Assembly: GCA_964494985.1 (NCBI GenBank)
Contig: CAZBUB010000004.1
Span: 18,106-82,105 of the forward strand
Length of the DNA stretch: 64,000 nt
Reading direction: 5' to 3'
From: CAZBUB01 sp964494985
GTDB lineage: Bacteria; Desulfobacterota; Desulfovibrionia; Desulfovibrionales; Desulfothermaceae
Shown: positions 8,744 through 18,291 of the stretch, piece after piece
Layout of the letters: each line of letters opens with the position of its first letter
How positions within the stretch are numbered: the first letter of the stretch is position 1
The notes under the pieces: generated by a model
The model's input: the letters and a program-made list of their open reading frames with translations, nothing else
Told to the model about the DNA's origin: nothing
The model's database searches: none
Program-made: the position numbers and the translations under genes

Positions 8744-9554
8744 CATATCCAGTCGGGCCAAGCAGATACTGCAAAACTCGGAGCTGCTCCTGGCTGAAGA
8801 TACCAGGGTCAGCGGTCGACTGCTGCAAAGTTTGGAGTTGGGGCATAAGCCTTTTTTGAGTCTGCATGCCCATAATGAACAAAAAAGGATTTCCCAGGTA
8901 CTCTCCTTACTGCAGCAGGGCAAGGAGCTGGCCTTGCTTTCCAGCGCAGGGCAGCCGGTAATCTCAGATCCCGGATACTTGCTCGTTCGAGCCTGCAGGC
9001 AGGGAGGCTTTCTGGTCAGTCCAGTACCAGGACCAAGCGCAGTAACGGCTGCCTTAAGCTGTAGCGGGTTGCCTGCACAGCCCTTCACCTTTCTAGGTTT
9101 TCTGCCCCGCCGGCCTGGAGAAATAAAGAGGCTTCTGCTGAGCTTTTCCCAGGTACCCACCACACTTGTTTTTTTCCAGCGCAAGTCCAGGCTTGTTGAG
9201 AGCCTGAAACTGGCCTATAATGTTTTGGGACCTCGTGAGGCCTGTTTGGCCAGGGAGCTGACCAAAGAGCACGAAGAATTTATTTCCCTGGTATTAGGCC
9301 AGTGGCACTTGTTGCCTCAGATGCTGCGTGGGGAGTTTACTATAGTTTTAGGACCTGATGCCGCAGGGGCGCAAAAGACTCCACGTACAGAGGTCTTGAA
9401 GCTTTTGCGACAAAAGCAAGGCCATGAATTTCGTGTCAAAGGACTGGCCAAAGAGGTCAGTAGCCAGGTTCAGGGCTGGAGCACAAAGGAGGTCTATAGT
9501 CTTTTGCTGCAAATCAGCTCCCAGGATCGAGCTCAGGATTCTGGGTCTGATTAA
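8685..9554 (+). CDS. rsmI: 16S rRNA (cytidine1402-2'-O)-methyltransferase RsmI
   Basis: RsmI 2'-O-methylates C1402 in the 16S decoding centre. The 289 residues carry the tetrapyrrole-methylase fold: LWVVSTPIGNLGDISSRA (8-25), LLLAEDTRVSGRLL (about 35-48), LALLSSAGQPVISDPG and VPGPSAVTAALSCSGLP. Usual families have LSDAGTP where SSAGQP is found here, a small departure. The C-terminal region resembles the RsmI helical tail. It lies in the same transcript as rnhB and the YraN gene. Confidence 0.95.
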   Translation: MSSSTPRLWVVSTPIGNLGDISSRAKQILQNSELLLAEDTRVSGRLLQSLELGHKPFLSLHAHNEQKRISQVLSLLQQGKELALLSSAGQPVISDPGYLLVRACRQGGFLVSPVPGPSAVTAALSCSGLPAQPFTFLGFLPRRPGEIKRLLLSFSQVPTTLVFFQRKSRLVESLKLAYNVLGPREACLARELTKEHEEFISLVLGQWHLLPQMLRGEFTIVLGPDAAGAQKTPRTEVLKLLRQKQGHEFRVKGLAKEVSSQVQGWSTKEVYSLLLQISSQDRAQDSGSD

Positions 9555-9581
9555 GCCCTGCATCACAGGGAGGATGTCTTT

Positions 9582-10322
9582 GTGACCCTAAAGCTAAAAA
9601 CCCTGTTGCATTGCTTTTGGCGGACCTACTTAATAGGCGCCAATTTTAACACCAGGGGGTTGCAGAATCTAGGCCTCGTCTATGCCATGGATCCGGGCCT
9701 GAAAAAGCTTTATTCTGACCCTGGAGAATTGAAGCAGGCCAGGAAAAGATACCTTGGCTTGTTCAACAGTCACCCTTATTGGGTGCCGTTGCTGGTGGGC
9801 TATTTTCTCTTTTTAGAGACTAGAATAGCCAAGGGACTTTTGCCATCCCAGTCCATGAACAAGGTCAAGAATACCACTGCCTATACCTTGTCCGCGATTG
9901 GCGATTCCTTTTTTGGGGGATCGGTTTTGGTGCTTTGGTCTCTTGTATGTTGTCTTATCTTGTTGCAGGGCTGGTATTGGTGGGCATTGTTTTGGTTTTT
10001 TTTGTGTTTTCTGCTTTTGCAACTCTTTAGATTAGTTACTTTCTGGTTAGGCTGGATGCGGGGTTTGACTTTTTTGCAGCAGCTTAAAGGGCTGAACTTG
10101 ATTAATTGGGGCCAGAGGGTAAAGCTCCTTAACGCGGGGCTCATTGTCTTGCTTTGGTATAAGGTTTACCCAATATCCAGGCAAGCTCCATTTTTTATAT
10201 TGGCCACTGCCTTGGCAGGTGGATTGGCATTCCTGGTCTACAAAAGAATATTGTTACGGGAAGTCCTGTTGGTTCTGCTGGTGTGCGCCTGGTTGTTTGC
10301 CAGCGAAATCTTTCAGAATTAA
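9582..10322 (+). CDS. PTS mannose/fructose/sorbose-family IID-like component
   Basis: A 246-residue protein with a EIID-type N-terminus: RTYLIGANFNTRGLQNLG (14-31), then FNSHPYWVPLLVGYFLFLE (about 60-78) and several hydrophobic segments in the C-terminal half (about 105-170 and 195-245). EIID is a membrane partner of EIIC in mannose-type PTS. Only IID, HPr and enzyme I are encoded here; IIA, IIB and IIC are not seen. In Desulfovibrionales such partial mannose-type sets are common, and a regulatory role is a possible alternative to sugar uptake. Start is GTG at 9582 after a GGAGGA. Confidence 0.86.
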   Translation: MTLKLKTLLHCFWRTYLIGANFNTRGLQNLGLVYAMDPGLKKLYSDPGELKQARKRYLGLFNSHPYWVPLLVGYFLFLETRIAKGLLPSQSMNKVKNTTAYTLSAIGDSFFGGSVLVLWSLVCCLILLQGWYWWALFWFFLCFLLLQLFRLVTFWLGWMRGLTFLQQLKGLNLINWGQRVKLLNAGLIVLLWYKVYPISRQAPFFILATALAGGLAFLVYKRILLREVLLVLLVCAWLFASEIFQN

Positions 10323-10382
10323 GGGAGTTTGCCCTGGGGTTAGGTTCAGACTTGAGCAAATACTTAAAACGGGTTTAAGACC

Positions 10383-10661
10383 ATGGAGCATGGTGAAGCT
10401 GAAAAAGAGGTGTTTGTGCGCAACGAGTTGGGTTTGCATGCTAGGCCTGCAGCCCAGTTGGCCCAGGAGGCTGGCAGATTTGCCTCCCACATCAATTTGA
10501 TCATGGATGGCATGGAAGTGAATGCCAAAAGCGTCCTGGATATTTTGAGTCTGGCGGCGGCTCCAGGCAGAAGCGTGGTGCTGCGTGCTCTTGGTCCAGA
10601 TGCAGAAAAAGCAGTTACTCATCTGGAAAAGTTTTTTCAGGATGGATTCGGGGAAGGCTGA
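10383..10661 (+). CDS. ptsH: Phosphocarrier protein HPr
   Basis: HPr relays phosphate from enzyme I to EII proteins. The 92-residue protein has the phospho-His motif NELGLHARPAAQ (14-25) and the region after it with NAKSVLDIL, where the serine of the regulatory Ser46 position is kept. Two bases separate it from ptsI, and a IID gene precedes it. Confidence 0.96.
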   Translation: MEHGEAEKEVFVRNELGLHARPAAQLAQEAGRFASHINLIMDGMEVNAKSVLDILSLAAAPGRSVVLRALGPDAEKAVTHLEKFFQDGFGEG

Positions 10662-10663
10662 GC

Positions 10664-12442
10664 ATGGCAAAAAAAGTACTGCAGGGCATTCCTGTATCCT
10701 CAGGGATTTCTATAGGCAGGGCCTACCAGCTTAATAGAGGGCATTACTGCCTGGCTCCAGTGCAGAATATCTCCCATGAGCTGGTAGAACAGGAGGTGAC
10801 TCGTCTGAGAAAGGCCTTTGAAAAGACCCTGCAGGGACTGGAGAGAATAAAGCAGGAGATCCCTAAGGATCAAATAGAACACCTGGCCATCTTGGATTAT
10901 CACATTATGATTTTGCAGGACCCCAAGCTGCGGGATTCTACTGAGAGGTTCGTGCAGGATATGCACCTCAATGCAGAATGGGCCTTGGAAAAGGGTATTG
11001 CAGAGATAGAGCAGGGCTTTATGTCCATGCAGGATGAGTACTTCAAGGAGCGCATGCATGAAATAAGAGTTCTGGCTCAAAGGGTAATGAATCAGCTTTT
11101 GGGCAATCATGACGAGATCAAGCCTATTACCTCCAGAGTGATTCTAGTAGCCCACGATTTAACTGCAGCCGACACAGTGGAACTGGATGTGAGCAAAATC
11201 ATGGCCTTTGCCACTGTTCAGGGAGGCAAGACGTCCCATGTAGCTATTATGGCTCGGACTATGGAGATCCCTGCAGTGGTGGGTGTAGATGGGTTGGAGG
11301 ACAGTATCCAGGATGACGACTTTATTGTAGTGGACGCCTTTCGAGGACAGATAGTGATTGAGCCTAACGAAAAGGAGCTGGCAGAGTATGCTGATCTGAA
11401 GTACCAATTCGAGGCTTATCAAAAGGAGGTTATGCAGGAGCGATTTTTGCCAGCAGAGACCTTTGATGGCTTTCAGGTTAGATTGGCAGCCAATATTGAG
11501 CTTTTTGAGGAGGTCAGCGCAGTCATAGACTATGCTGGAGAAGGAGTAGGTCTCTATCGCACAGAGTATAGCTATCTGCACCGCAGCACACTGCCCACGG
11601 AAAAGGAGCTGGTAGAAGAATACTCTGATTTGGCCTCGATTCTGCATCCGCAGCAGATAGTGATCAGGACATTGGATTCAGGGGGAGAAAAAGTGGGCAA
11701 AGGGTTTGCGCATCTGGAGGAAGACAATCCAGTTTTAGGGCTGCGCGCAGTACGCTTTTGTCTCAAGCATCAAGATATTTTTAAGACCCAGTTACGAGCC
11801 ATTCTTCAGGCCAGCAGGCTCGGCAATGTTGCCTTGATGTTCCCTATGATCTCTGGACATGGTGAACTCAGGGATGTGCTGCAGGTTCTACAGCAGGCTC
11901 GAATGGAGCTGGAGCAGGAAGGCCTGAGGTTTGATCCAGCCATGCCTGTAGGGATCATGATAGAGCTGCCTTCCGCAGTCATGGTGGCAGATATCCTGGC
12001 CAGGGATGTGGATTTCTTCAGTATAGGCACCAACGACTTGATCCAATATTCCCTGGGCATAGACAGGACGAATAAGCATGTTTCCCATCTATACCAGCCT
12101 TTACATCCAGCCCTGCTCCGCAGCATCAAGTATGTTGTTGAAGCAGGACACAGGGCTGGAATTCAGGTTAGCATGTGCGGTGAGATGGCTTCTGATCCTT
12201 ATTGTCTGCCAGTGCTTATGGGAATGCATGTGGACAGTCTGAGTTTGAATCCCCAATCCATACCAGGCATTAAAAGGGTTCTACGCAAGCTGAGCATAGA
12301 GGATTGTAGCCAACTCTTAAAACAGATATTGGAAAGCGATTCCGTACGGGAAAACAATAGATTGGTGCGCAAGAATATTTTTAAACGCTTTCCGGAAGAG
12401 CTCATGTTCTATTCCTCTTTGCTGGAGAAGGAAGAGGAATAG
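10664..12442 (+). CDS. ptsI: PTS phosphoenolpyruvate-protein phosphotransferase (enzyme I)
   Basis: Enzyme I autophosphorylates from PEP and hands phosphate to HPr. The 592 residues have the standard order: an N-terminal domain starting KKVLQGIPVSSGISIGRA, the active His in GGKTSHVAIMART (about 188-200), and a PEP-binding barrel with GLYRTEYSYL, RTLDSGGEKV, GIMIELPSAVMVADI, SIGTNDLIQYSLGIDR and VSMCGEMASDP. Length is near normal. It is coupled to ptsH, then smpB follows 18 bases later. Confidence 0.97.
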   Translation: MAKKVLQGIPVSSGISIGRAYQLNRGHYCLAPVQNISHELVEQEVTRLRKAFEKTLQGLERIKQEIPKDQIEHLAILDYHIMILQDPKLRDSTERFVQDMHLNAEWALEKGIAEIEQGFMSMQDEYFKERMHEIRVLAQRVMNQLLGNHDEIKPITSRVILVAHDLTAADTVELDVSKIMAFATVQGGKTSHVAIMARTMEIPAVVGVDGLEDSIQDDDFIVVDAFRGQIVIEPNEKELAEYADLKYQFEAYQKEVMQERFLPAETFDGFQVRLAANIELFEEVSAVIDYAGEGVGLYRTEYSYLHRSTLPTEKELVEEYSDLASILHPQQIVIRTLDSGGEKVGKGFAHLEEDNPVLGLRAVRFCLKHQDIFKTQLRAILQASRLGNVALMFPMISGHGELRDVLQVLQQARMELEQEGLRFDPAMPVGIMIELPSAVMVADILARDVDFFSIGTNDLIQYSLGIDRTNKHVSHLYQPLHPALLRSIKYVVEAGHRAGIQVSMCGEMASDPYCLPVLMGMHVDSLSLNPQSIPGIKRVLRKLSIEDCSQLLKQILESDSVRENNRLVRKNIFKRFPEELMFYSSLLEKEEE

Positions 12443-12460
12443 CCAGCTCAAGATATTATT

Positions 12461-12928
12461 ATGGGTAAAAAAGGCGAGAACATCAAAGTGGTGGCTGTGA
12501 ATCGCAAGATCAGAAGGCTCTATGATCTCTTGGAGAACATTGAAGCCGGATTGGTGCTCACAGGCACGGAGATCAAGTCCATTCGGGCTGGAAAAGTGAG
12601 CTTTAAGGATTGTTATGTGCATTTCCTAGGTCAGGAAGCCTTTTTAACCGGTCTGCATATAGGGCAATACGAGAATTCAGGATATGCCTGGCATGTGCCT
12701 GACAGGGACCGCAAACTCCTATTGCATCGCAAAGAAATAGACAACCTCCGGGGTAAAGTGGAGCAAAAAGGGTTGACCCTGGTGCCTACCAGGATCTATC
12801 TGAAGAACTCCAAGGCCAAGGTGGAGCTGGCTTTGGCCAGAGGCAGGAAGGTCCAGGATCAAAGAGAGGAGCTAAAGCGCAGGGCAATGGCCATGGATAT
12901 GGCCCGGGAGATGAAGGATTATAAATGA
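12461..12928 (+). CDS. smpB: SsrA-binding protein SmpB
   Basis: SmpB carries tmRNA to stalled ribosomes. The 155 residues begin with the conserved NRKIRRLYDLLENIEAGLVL (16-35), then GTEIKSIRAGKVSFKDCYV, and end in a basic tail (about 130-155). Length is normal. No ssrA gene was recognised nearby. It is 185 bases from secA. Confidence 0.97.
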   Translation: MGKKGENIKVVAVNRKIRRLYDLLENIEAGLVLTGTEIKSIRAGKVSFKDCYVHFLGQEAFLTGLHIGQYENSGYAWHVPDRDRKLLLHRKEIDNLRGKVEQKGLTLVPTRIYLKNSKAKVELALARGRKVQDQREELKRRAMAMDMAREMKDYK

Positions 12929-12992
12929 TCCGGCTTACAAGGGCGGTTCAGGGCACCCTGCATCTTTAGCAATTGCAATGCCTATAGCCTGA

Positions 12993-13059
12993 AATTCCTG
13001 CCCATATTAAGAGATGATAAGGAATTGCGAGTTCAAAGCTCAAAGCCTCAATATGGGCA
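12993..13059 (+). other. Two mutually exclusive stems in the smpB-secA leader
   Basis: TGCCCATATT (12999-13008) pairs perfectly with AATATGGGCA (13050-13059). The overlapping AATTCCT (12993-12999) can instead pair with AGGAATT (13020-13026). The stems are short and AT-rich in part. They sit 55-120 bases upstream of secA and could form a leader switch or be chance. Confidence 0.35.
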
Positions 13060-13113
13060 TGGGCTTGTTCGTCCCGGCCATGCAAGGCTGTTTGTATATA
13101 AGGATTTATTATT

Positions 13114-15630
13114 ATGTTGAGTTTCTTGGCAAAAAGAATATTCGGTTCCAAAAATGAGCGTTACCTGCGGGGACTGCAGCCTGTAGTGGAAAGGATAAAT
13201 TCCTTAGAGCCCGAAATTCAGGCTTTAGCTGACAGCGATTTTCCGGAGCGCATAGCTACTCTGCGCCAGGAGGTACAGCAGGGGAAAGATCCGGACTCTC
13301 TTCTGCCAGAAGTGTTTGCCTTAGTGCGGGAGGCTTCTGTTAGGACTTTGGGGGAAAGACCCTTTGATGTGCAACTTTTAGGAGGCATTGTCCTGCACCA
13401 GGGAAAGATAGCTGAGATGAAAACCGGTGAGGGCAAAACACTAGCCGCTACCATGCCTGTGGTTCTCAACTCCTTATCTGGCAAGGGAGTACATCTGATT
13501 ACCGTGAATGATTACTTGGCCCGCAGGGACGCGGCATGGATGGGCCAGATCTACAATTTTCTTGGCCTAAGTGTCGGGCATATTGAGCACGGGATGCAGG
13601 ATCAAGACCGCAAGGAAGCTTATGCCTGTGATGTGGTCTATGGTACCAACAACGAATTTGGCTTTGATTATCTTCGGGATCACATGAAGTTCTATCCAGA
13701 GCAGCTGGTGCAACGGGATTTGAACTTTGCTATAGTGGACGAAGTGGACTCGGTACTCATTGACGAGGCAAGGACCCCGCTTATCATCTCCGGACCTGCC
13801 CAGGATTCCACTGCCCTGTACAAGAAGATCAACTCCATTATTCCCAGACTCAGCAAGGATAGGGATTTTAATGTGGACGAAAAGGCTCGATCAGTAACCC
13901 TGACAGACGAAGGGGTGCAGCTTTGCGAGGAGATTCTGGGTCTGGAGAATCTCTTTGATCCCAAGAACATAAATTATCAGCATCATGTTCTGCAGGCCCT
14001 GAAAGCTCACAATCTCTTTCACAGGGATTCGGATTATCTCGTCCAGGATGGCCAGGTGATTATTGTGGATGAGTTTACAGGCAGGATTATGCCCGGCCGC
14101 AGATACAGCGATGGCTTGCACCAAGCCCTGGAGGCTAAGGAAGGGGTGCAAATCAAGGCAGAAAATCAGACCCTGGCCAGTATCACCTTCCAGAACTTTT
14201 TCAGGCTTTACGATAAGTTGGCTGGCATGACTGGTACTGCAGATACCGAAGCGGTGGAGTTTAAGGAGATCTACGATTTAGAGGTTGCGGTCATTCCCAC
14301 CCACAAGCCCATGATCCGCAAGGACTTCCCAGATGCCATCTACATGACTCAGAAGGAAAAGTACGAGGCCATTTTGCAGGCTATCAGGGACTTGCATAAA
14401 AAAGGGCAGCCGGTGCTGGTGGGCACTACCTCGATTGACAAGTCCGAGTTTCTCTCGGAGCGTCTGAAAAAGATGCATGTCCCCCATGAGGTACTCAACG
14501 CCAAACACCACGAAAAAGAGGCAGAGATCATAGCCCAGGCAGGAAATAAGTCCAAGGTAACCATCGCCACAAACATGGCTGGTAGAGGTACAGACATTGT
14601 TCTGGGCGAAGGAGTTCGAGAGCTGGGCGGATTACATATCTTGGGCACAGAGCGCCATGAAAGCAGAAGGATAGATAACCAACTGCGGGGCAGATCAGGA
14701 CGCCAGGGAGATCCGGGCAGCTCCAGATTCTATCTGGCTCTGGACGATGACCTGTTGCGCCTCTTTGGCTCGGAACGGATTTCCAATCTTATGGACAAAG
14801 TGGGCGTGGAGGAGGGCCAGGCCATTGAGAACAACCTGATCAGCCGAGCTATTGAAAATGCTCAGCGTCGGGTGGAGCAGCATAACTTTGATATCCGCAA
14901 ACAGCTTTTGGAGTTCGATGACGTCCTCAATCAGCAAAGGGAGGTGATCTACACCAGGCGCAGGGAAGTCATGGTCCAGGAGGATCTGGAGGATACTGTG
15001 CTTGGATTTTTGGACGATATCCTGGAGGAAATCTATGCCGAAATGGAACGGGCTGGAAAGGACCCTGAGGAACGCTCCCAGGCCCAAGGCATCCTGAAGG
15101 CTAGGCTGGAAGAGGTCTTCGGTTTGCACCGCATCCTGGATTTAGAAAAAGAGGTGCCGGAAAAGGAGCAGGCCAAGGAAAAAATCCTTTCCATCCTGGG
15201 AGATCTCAAGGATAAGGCTGGGGGACATTATCAAGAAATACTGCGGTTCTTCCTGTTGGAGAGCCTGGACAGATATTGGAAAGAACACCTGCTGAATATG
15301 GACCACCTGAAAGAGGGCATAGGCCTCAGGGGCTACGGCCAGAAGGATCCCAAGCAGGAGTATAAACGAGAAGGGTTTGAGCTGTTCCAGGAGCTCTTGT
15401 ATCTCATCAAGGAAAATACTCTAAAAGGTCTCTGTCACATCCGTTTGCGGGAAGTCTCTCAGGAGCAGCTGCAGCATGAGGAGCAGCCCCAGGAACTGCA
15501 GCTTTCCGGAGGCCAGCAGGAAGAGTCAGCCACAAAGCAGCCCTACAAACGCAAAGATCCCAAGGTGGGCCGTAATGATCCCTGTCCCTGTGGCAGTGGT
15601 CGCAAATACAAAAAGTGCTGCGGGGCCTGA
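13114..15630 (+). CDS. secA: Protein translocase ATPase SecA
   Basis: SecA drives preproteins through SecYEG. The 838 residues show the nucleotide-binding block MKTGEGKT (about 101-108), DEVDSVLIDEARTPLIISG (about 209-227) and AGRGTDIVLGEGV (about 489-501), the preprotein crosslinking and helical wing regions, and a C-terminal zinc finger VGRNDPCPCGSGRKYKKCC (about 818-836) that contacts SecB or phospholipid. Length is slightly below the 900 typical of E. coli, normal for deltaproteobacteria. Confidence 0.98.
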   Translation: MLSFLAKRIFGSKNERYLRGLQPVVERINSLEPEIQALADSDFPERIATLRQEVQQGKDPDSLLPEVFALVREASVRTLGERPFDVQLLGGIVLHQGKIAEMKTGEGKTLAATMPVVLNSLSGKGVHLITVNDYLARRDAAWMGQIYNFLGLSVGHIEHGMQDQDRKEAYACDVVYGTNNEFGFDYLRDHMKFYPEQLVQRDLNFAIVDEVDSVLIDEARTPLIISGPAQDSTALYKKINSIIPRLSKDRDFNVDEKARSVTLTDEGVQLCEEILGLENLFDPKNINYQHHVLQALKAHNLFHRDSDYLVQDGQVIIVDEFTGRIMPGRRYSDGLHQALEAKEGVQIKAENQTLASITFQNFFRLYDKLAGMTGTADTEAVEFKEIYDLEVAVIPTHKPMIRKDFPDAIYMTQKEKYEAILQAIRDLHKKGQPVLVGTTSIDKSEFLSERLKKMHVPHEVLNAKHHEKEAEIIAQAGNKSKVTIATNMAGRGTDIVLGEGVRELGGLHILGTERHESRRIDNQLRGRSGRQGDPGSSRFYLALDDDLLRLFGSERISNLMDKVGVEEGQAIENNLISRAIENAQRRVEQHNFDIRKQLLEFDDVLNQQREVIYTRRREVMVQEDLEDTVLGFLDDILEEIYAEMERAGKDPEERSQAQGILKARLEEVFGLHRILDLEKEVPEKEQAKEKILSILGDLKDKAGGHYQEILRFFLLESLDRYWKEHLLNMDHLKEGIGLRGYGQKDPKQEYKREGFELFQELLYLIKENTLKGLCHIRLREVSQEQLQHEEQPQELQLSGGQQEESATKQPYKRKDPKVGRNDPCPCGSGRKYKKCCGA

Positions 15631-15789
15631 GGAGAGGTGACAGAGGATAGAGATAGAAGACAGAGGAAAGATGACTGACGGCAGGATGCAAGATACTGAA
15701 TAATTAATTGCTTATATTGAAATAATGCCGTCTGTCTGCTCCCATAAACTTGTTGCAGGTATGTTTGCTAAATAGGTAGGAAAATCTGC

Positions 15790-16977
15790 ATGCTGTCTGT
15801 ACCCCAGGGTTTTCGTTTCGCGGTTGCCAGGGCTGGATTCAAGTATCAAGGGCGGGAAGATCTGGGACTCATACTAAGCCAGACTCCAGCCCAAGGGGCA
15901 GGGGTGTTTACCCGAAACCGGTTTCAGGCTGCCCCTGTGCAAATAGCCAGACAAAGGCTGGATTCCCATGCTCAGAAAATCCGGGCCATAGTGGTCAATT
16001 CCGGCCAGGCCAACGCTTGTACTGGTCAAAAGGGCCAAGATAACTGCCTCCAGAGTCTGCTTTTGACAGGGAACTGTTTGGGTATAGATCCGGAGTTTAT
16101 TCTGCCCGCATCCACTGGAGTCATAGGCCAGCCCTTGGAGCTCGAGCGTTGGGAGGCCTGTTTGCAGGATCTCGCCTCCAGTCTGGGTCAAACCTGTCCC
16201 ATGCAGGTGGCCAAGGCTATCCTGACTACCGATTCCTACCCCAAGACGGCCTGGCGCAAGGTACAGAGCAACAGCCAAGAGTTCAATGTTTTGGGGCTGG
16301 CAAAAGGGGCTGGGATGATCTGTCCTGATATGGCCACTATGCTTGCTTTTGTTCTCACAGACGCCAGAATTCATGCCCAGACCTGGCAAAAGATGCTGCA
16401 GCAAGTGGTCGATAAGAGCTTTAACCGGATCAGCGTGGACGGGGATACCAGCACAAATGACTGCGTTTTGGCCCTTGCTAACGGAGCCAGCCAAGTGGAG
16501 GCGGAACAGGGCAGGGAGCAGGAGCTTCTGGCAAAGGCCTTGGAAGAGGTCTGTCTGGAGCTGTCCTCCCTTATAATCCAGGATGCAGAAGGCGGAAGTA
16601 AAGTGGTGCGCATTAAGCTCAAGGGCGCTCGGGACAGTCAGCAGGCTGAATCCGCCGTCCGCAGTATTGCGCATTCCCCTTTGGTCAAATGTGCCTTTTA
16701 TGGCCAGGATCCTAACTGGGGCAGGATCGTTGCTGCTCTAGGCCGCAGTAGGGCTGAGTTTTCCCCAAATCAAGTGCAAGTTTCAATCCAGGGACGTTTG
16801 GTATTCAAAGATGGTTGCCAGACTGAAGGGGATCTAGATGCTATGCTGGCGCAGTGCATGCACAGGCAGGAAATACAAGTGGATGTGGACCTTGGGGCTG
16901 GCAGCGCTGAATACCAGCTATTAACCTCTGATCTAAGCTTGGAGTATGTGCGTATAAACTCTGCCTACAGGTCCTAA
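15790..16977 (+). CDS. argJ: Bifunctional ornithine acetyltransferase/N-acetylglutamate synthase ArgJ
   Basis: ArgJ recycles the acetyl group from acetylornithine to glutamate in arginine synthesis. It is 395 residues. The autocatalytic cleavage site is in CPDMATMLAF (about 179-188), between Ala and Thr, the Thr being the nucleophile. The C-terminal end with DPNWGRIVAALGRS (about 303-316) is typical. The start ATG follows AGGTAGG. It is preceded by 159 bases with no gene, likely holding its promoter. Confidence 0.96.
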   Translation: MLSVPQGFRFAVARAGFKYQGREDLGLILSQTPAQGAGVFTRNRFQAAPVQIARQRLDSHAQKIRAIVVNSGQANACTGQKGQDNCLQSLLLTGNCLGIDPEFILPASTGVIGQPLELERWEACLQDLASSLGQTCPMQVAKAILTTDSYPKTAWRKVQSNSQEFNVLGLAKGAGMICPDMATMLAFVLTDARIHAQTWQKMLQQVVDKSFNRISVDGDTSTNDCVLALANGASQVEAEQGREQELLAKALEEVCLELSSLIIQDAEGGSKVVRIKLKGARDSQQAESAVRSIAHSPLVKCAFYGQDPNWGRIVAALGRSRAEFSPNQVQVSIQGRLVFKDGCQTEGDLDAMLAQCMHRQEIQVDVDLGAGSAEYQLLTSDLSLEYVRINSAYRS

Positions 16978-16990
16978 AGGGCGTTAAGAT

Positions 16991-17620
16991 ATGCAACACA
17001 TTGAACAAACAGGAGTTTCCTGGCAACGACTGGCTGATCTTTTCTTTGAGGTGGGCATGTTGCGTCGTACACAGCGAAGTGGCTACCAGTTTTTGGGAAG
17101 TGGTCAGGAGAGTGTGGCTGAACATTCCTATCGCACCGCTGTGATCGGCTTGGTCTTGGCCAAGTTAAGCGGTTTAGACTGGTCCAAGGTGGTTTGCATG
17201 TGCCTGTTCCATGATCTGCACGAGGCTCGCACCGGAGACTTCAACTATGTGAACCGAATGTACAATTCTTGCCAGGCAGAACAGGCCTTGAGTGACGCCC
17301 TGAAGGACACAGGGATGCAGGAGGATATACTGCGACTGCAAAAGGAGCTGGAAGAGGTTTCCAGCCAGGAAGCGGCTCTGGCCCAGGATGCGGATCAGCT
17401 GGACCTGATCCTGAGTCTGAAGCAGGAGCAGGATTTGGGTAATCCATATGCCCCCAAGTGGTTGCACCATGCCCAAAAGCGTCTGCGCACCACCTGGGGC
17501 CTGGATTTGGCCCAGGCGGTGCTGCAAAGGGACCATACAGACTGGTGGTTCACAAGCGCAAGCAGCAGCTGGTGGTCCAAGGCCAATGGCAGGCAGCGAG
17601 ATTCAGACCATCTTGGATGA
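16991..17620 (+). CDS. HD-domain phosphohydrolase (YfbR/HDDC2-like)
   Basis: A 209-residue HD protein. Metal ligands are in SVAEHSYRTA (about 39-48) and LFHDLHEARTGDF (about 73-85), with the later Asp in AQDADQLD (about 130). This layout matches the YfbR-type 5'-deoxynucleotidase group. The last 40 residues have no conserved motif. The stop TGA overlaps the ATG of the next gene (ATGA), which indicates coupling. Actual substrate not known. Confidence 0.85.
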   Translation: MQHIEQTGVSWQRLADLFFEVGMLRRTQRSGYQFLGSGQESVAEHSYRTAVIGLVLAKLSGLDWSKVVCMCLFHDLHEARTGDFNYVNRMYNSCQAEQALSDALKDTGMQEDILRLQKELEEVSSQEAALAQDADQLDLILSLKQEQDLGNPYAPKWLHHAQKRLRTTWGLDLAQAVLQRDHTDWWFTSASSSWWSKANGRQRDSDHLG

Positions 17621-18270
17621 AGCTGAGCCTTATTGCATGGAGTTTGCTGCGCAGGCTGCAAAGGCTGAAGGCTCACATGCACCACGAGGCGCCTGTGAAG
17701 GAACATCTGCCCTTGATTTTTGCCCTTGCACTGGCCTTAACTATGCATTTGTGTTTTTTAGGATTGCTGCCGGATACTCCTGATCAGGAACAGGGGCAGA
17801 AGCTTCTTCGTCTGGAGCTTTTCCCCCGGTTGCAGAACAAACAGGAGGCAGATTCTGCATCTGGAGGAAGCAAGGGAGGCAATAGAAAGGGCCGGATTGA
17901 ATCCAGGCAGAGTAAATCATCAATTTTACAGGAGCAGGTGCTGTACAGGGGCAGGCCTGCGCCGAAAACTGTCCTGACCAGCCGGCTGGAGAATCCTGAT
18001 CTGCAGGCTGCTTTGCAGAGTGTCAAGGAGCGTATCGCAGGAGGCTGGCAGAAGGCCACCCCACCTGAAAAGGGGCGAGTAGAGCTGCGATTGGTGCTAA
18101 GCTCCCAGGGAGAAATCATTTCCCTATGGGTGCTCAAGCTGGAAGGATCACCTGCTTTGGCTGACTTTGTTCAGGATCTGTTGCTGGGAATCTCGCCCTT
18201 TCCAGGCCTGGAGGGTCTGCAAGAAGAGCAGATGACCCTGGACTGCTCCTTTCGTGTGCAGCAGGGCTAA
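17617..18270 (+). CDS. TonB-like C-terminal-domain protein, single N-terminal membrane anchor
   Basis: Start chosen at ATG 17617, which overlaps the preceding stop as ATGA; a longer frame upstream is not needed. The 217-residue product has a hydrophobic segment (about 30-52, LIFALALALTMHLCFLGLL), a Gly/Ser/Lys-rich linker, and from about 120 a TonB-type C-terminal fold (VKERIAGGWQKATPPEKGRV, then LVLSSQGEIISLWVLK). This is the TonB/TolA pattern. No ExbB/ExbD genes are nearby, so its partner is not shown. An alternative is a TolA-like protein. Confidence 0.7.
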   Translation: MKLSLIAWSLLRRLQRLKAHMHHEAPVKEHLPLIFALALALTMHLCFLGLLPDTPDQEQGQKLLRLELFPRLQNKQEADSASGGSKGGNRKGRIESRQSKSSILQEQVLYRGRPAPKTVLTSRLENPDLQAALQSVKERIAGGWQKATPPEKGRVELRLVLSSQGEIISLWVLKLEGSPALADFVQDLLLGISPFPGLEGLQEEQMTLDCSFRVQQG

Positions 18271-18291
18271 ACTTTATGGAGTAAGATCGGC

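Noticed and set aside
12929..13113. Search for tmRNA or SRP RNA near smpB and ffh
   Set aside because: No tRNA-like ends or SRP core motif seen in these gaps or at 4731-4875.
15874..16674. Minus-strand open frame of 266 residues opposite argJ
   Set aside because: Antisense shadow of argJ; no start signal and no recognisable motif.
17458..17616. Upstream extension of the TonB-like gene
   Set aside because: It lies inside the HD gene and lacks hydrophobic or family features; the ATGA overlap start is better.
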